This document shows positions 63,016 through 64,000 of a stretch of DNA of 64,000 bases, one piece after another; position 1 is the first letter of the stretch, and every line of letters begins with the position of its first letter. Origin of the DNA: Micromonospora endolithica (GTDB lineage Bacteria > Actinomycetota > Actinomycetes > Mycobacteriales > Micromonosporaceae); assembly GCF_003626595.1 (NCBI RefSeq), contig NZ_RBAK01000001.1, positions 1,116,001 to 1,180,000 on the forward strand, given 5' to 3'. Position numbers and translations under genes: made by a program. A model generated the notes under the pieces. That model was given only the letters and a program-made list of their open reading frames with translations, was not told the DNA's origin and ran no database searches.

Positions 63016-64000
63016 TCAGCCCGGCTCGGCCCCGTCCACGCCGTCGGCCCCGTCGTCGGGCTCGTTGTCGGCGAGGACGTCCAGCAGCAGGGCGGCGGTC
63101 CAGGCGAACGCCGGGGAGCCCAGCCCGGCGCCCGTGTCCGGGTGGAAGTACTCGTGGCAGCCGGCGCGCGCCACCAGGTCGATCATCGACCGGCGCAGCC
63201 CGGCGGCGAGGTCCGGCCGGCCGTGCGCACGCAGGCCCCGGTGCAGCAGCCAGGCCAGGTTGAGCCAGCTCGGGCCCCGCCAGTAGCGCAGCGGTTCGAA
63301 GTCCGGCGCGGTGCGGTCGTGGCTGGGCAGCGGGCGGTCCATCCGCCGGGCCAGCCCGAACCGCGCCGAGCAGGCCTCCTCCATCACCGTCGCGGCCGGC
63401 CCGGCGGGCAGGTCGGGCAGCAGCAGCGGCATCAGGCCGAGCGCGGTGCGGGCCGGGATCAGCCGGTCGGTGCGCAGGTCGCGGGGATGGAACGTGCCGG
63501 TCACCGGGTCGTAGAGCCGCCGCACCAGGGCCTCGGTGATCCGCGCCGCCCGCTGCCGGTGCGGGCCGGGGTCCGCGCCGAGGAGCGTCGCGATGTCGGC
63601 CAGGGCGTGCTCGGCGGCGCCGGCCGCCGCGTTGAGCAGCGGGCACTCCACCAACCACGGGTGCCGGCCAGCCAGGCCGTCGTCGGCGTACCGGTGGTCG
63701 CGGTAGGACGCCACGATCGCCACGTACCGCGCGTAGTCCAGGTCCGTGGGGCGGTGCGCGGCGTCGGCGTGCGCGGTGTCGTGCCGACGGTACGCGGACA
63801 TGACGGCGGCGTCGGCGGGCACCGCCGCCATCGGCGCGTCCCAGGCGGGGCTGTTGTCGACCCCGGACTCCCACGGGTGCACGATCGCGGCCAGCCCGTC
63901 GCCGGCGACGTCCCGCGCGGTGGCCAGGTAACGCTGCTGGGCCAGCAGTCGCGGGTAGAGCCGGCGCAGTGCCGACCGGCCCCGCTCCGACGGCGCCCGG
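63016..64000 (-). CDS. GH63/MGH1-type glucosidase, C-terminal part (runs off window)
   Basis: At least 328 codons of a leftward gene; the start lies beyond the right edge. HPWESGVDNSPAWDAPM is the landmark of GH63/MGH1-like and amylo-glucosidase-type barrels; WLVECPLLNAAAGAAEHAL and RYWRGPSWLNLAWLLHRGL are further helices of the (alpha/alpha)6 barrel. The Asp of VDNSPAWD and a later Glu would be catalytic. Substrate probably an alpha-glucoside or glucosylglycerate. Its stop is 1 bp from the end of the arsC fragment, on the opposite strand. Confidence 0.83.
   Translation of the reverse strand, partial: RAPSERGRSALRRLYPRLLAQQRYLATARDVAGDGLAAIVHPWESGVDNSPAWDAPMAAVPADAAVMSAYRRHDTAHADAAHRPTDLDYARYVAIVASYRDHRYADDGLAGRHPWLVECPLLNAAAGAAEHALADIATLLGADPGPHRQRAARITEALVRRLYDPVTGTFHPRDLRTDRLIPARTALGLMPLLLPDLPAGPAATVMEEACSARFGLARRMDRPLPSHDRTAPDFEPLRYWRGPSWLNLAWLLHRGLRAHGRPDLAAGLRRSMIDLVARAGCHEYFHPDTGAGLGSPAFAWTAALLLDVLADNEPDDGADGVDGAEPG

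Overview
The window is very GC-rich, almost fully coding, and uses GTG and TTG starts freely. It looks like the chromosome of a sporulating, Micromonospora-type actinomycete. The indicators are a tandem GTTAA-GGGGCCC intergenic repeat that I recognise from that genus, an XRE/DUF5753 plus DUF397 pair, a PF04672 methyltransferase, a TioE-like regulator facing a UvrA-like protein, a snapalysin-type protease, a DmdR/IdeR-type iron box and a spore-photoproduct-lyase relative. I found no rRNA, tRNA, CRISPR array, prophage or insertion sequence.

Layout. 0.4-6.8 kb: a leftward CUT2-type sugar uptake operon (ROK repressor, ATPase, permease, Tat-type lipoprotein binding protein, Gfo/Idh/MocA dehydrogenase). 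7-12.3 kb: a YihY membrane protein, a DrrAB-like ABC exporter and small unknowns. 12.3-19.3 kb: replication and nucleotide genes (dnaG, dgt) with a BCCT transporter and an iron-controlled siderophore-interacting protein between them. 19.5-25 kb: a roadblock protein, pyruvate phosphate dikinase and a GH20 hexosaminidase. 25-31.2 kb: secreted proteins (a C39-like peptidase and a metalloprotease-serine protease fusion), then an AMIN-like protein and a response regulator/kinase/GerMN lipoprotein operon. 31-36.7 kb: RtcB, a lipid-kinase-like protein, a small secreted protein, an SPL-type radical SAM enzyme and an esterase. 36.7-40 kb: an alcohol dehydrogenase and two D-Ala-D-Ala peptidase genes. 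40.2-42.8 kb: a stress trio (baeRF-like, GSP17M-like, TerC). 43.3-54 kb: a Cys-bracketed repeat protein, a methyltransferase, the TioE/UvrA-like pair, DedA, a nitrilase-like enzyme, APH-MOSC and a Ser/Thr kinase. 54-58.8 kb: regulators. 58.8-61.6 kb: a PemK-like protein, a NUDIX hydrolase, a serpin-like protein and DUF2267. 61.7-63 kb: a wrecked arsenic-resistance island. The right edge cuts a GH63/MGH1-like glucosidase.

How the genes work together. Several cassettes are self-contained: sugar import with its own repressor, a membrane sensor with its kinase, regulator and lipoprotein, and a drug-responsive regulator facing a UvrA-like protector. The most notable items are the two-protease fusion, the serpin-like protein, the ars island in which arsR is joined by deletion to the arsC 3-prime end while an ArsN1-like acetyltransferase stays intact, and the iron box that coincides with an apparently leaderless start. 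All functions are read from sequence motifs. No database search was run.
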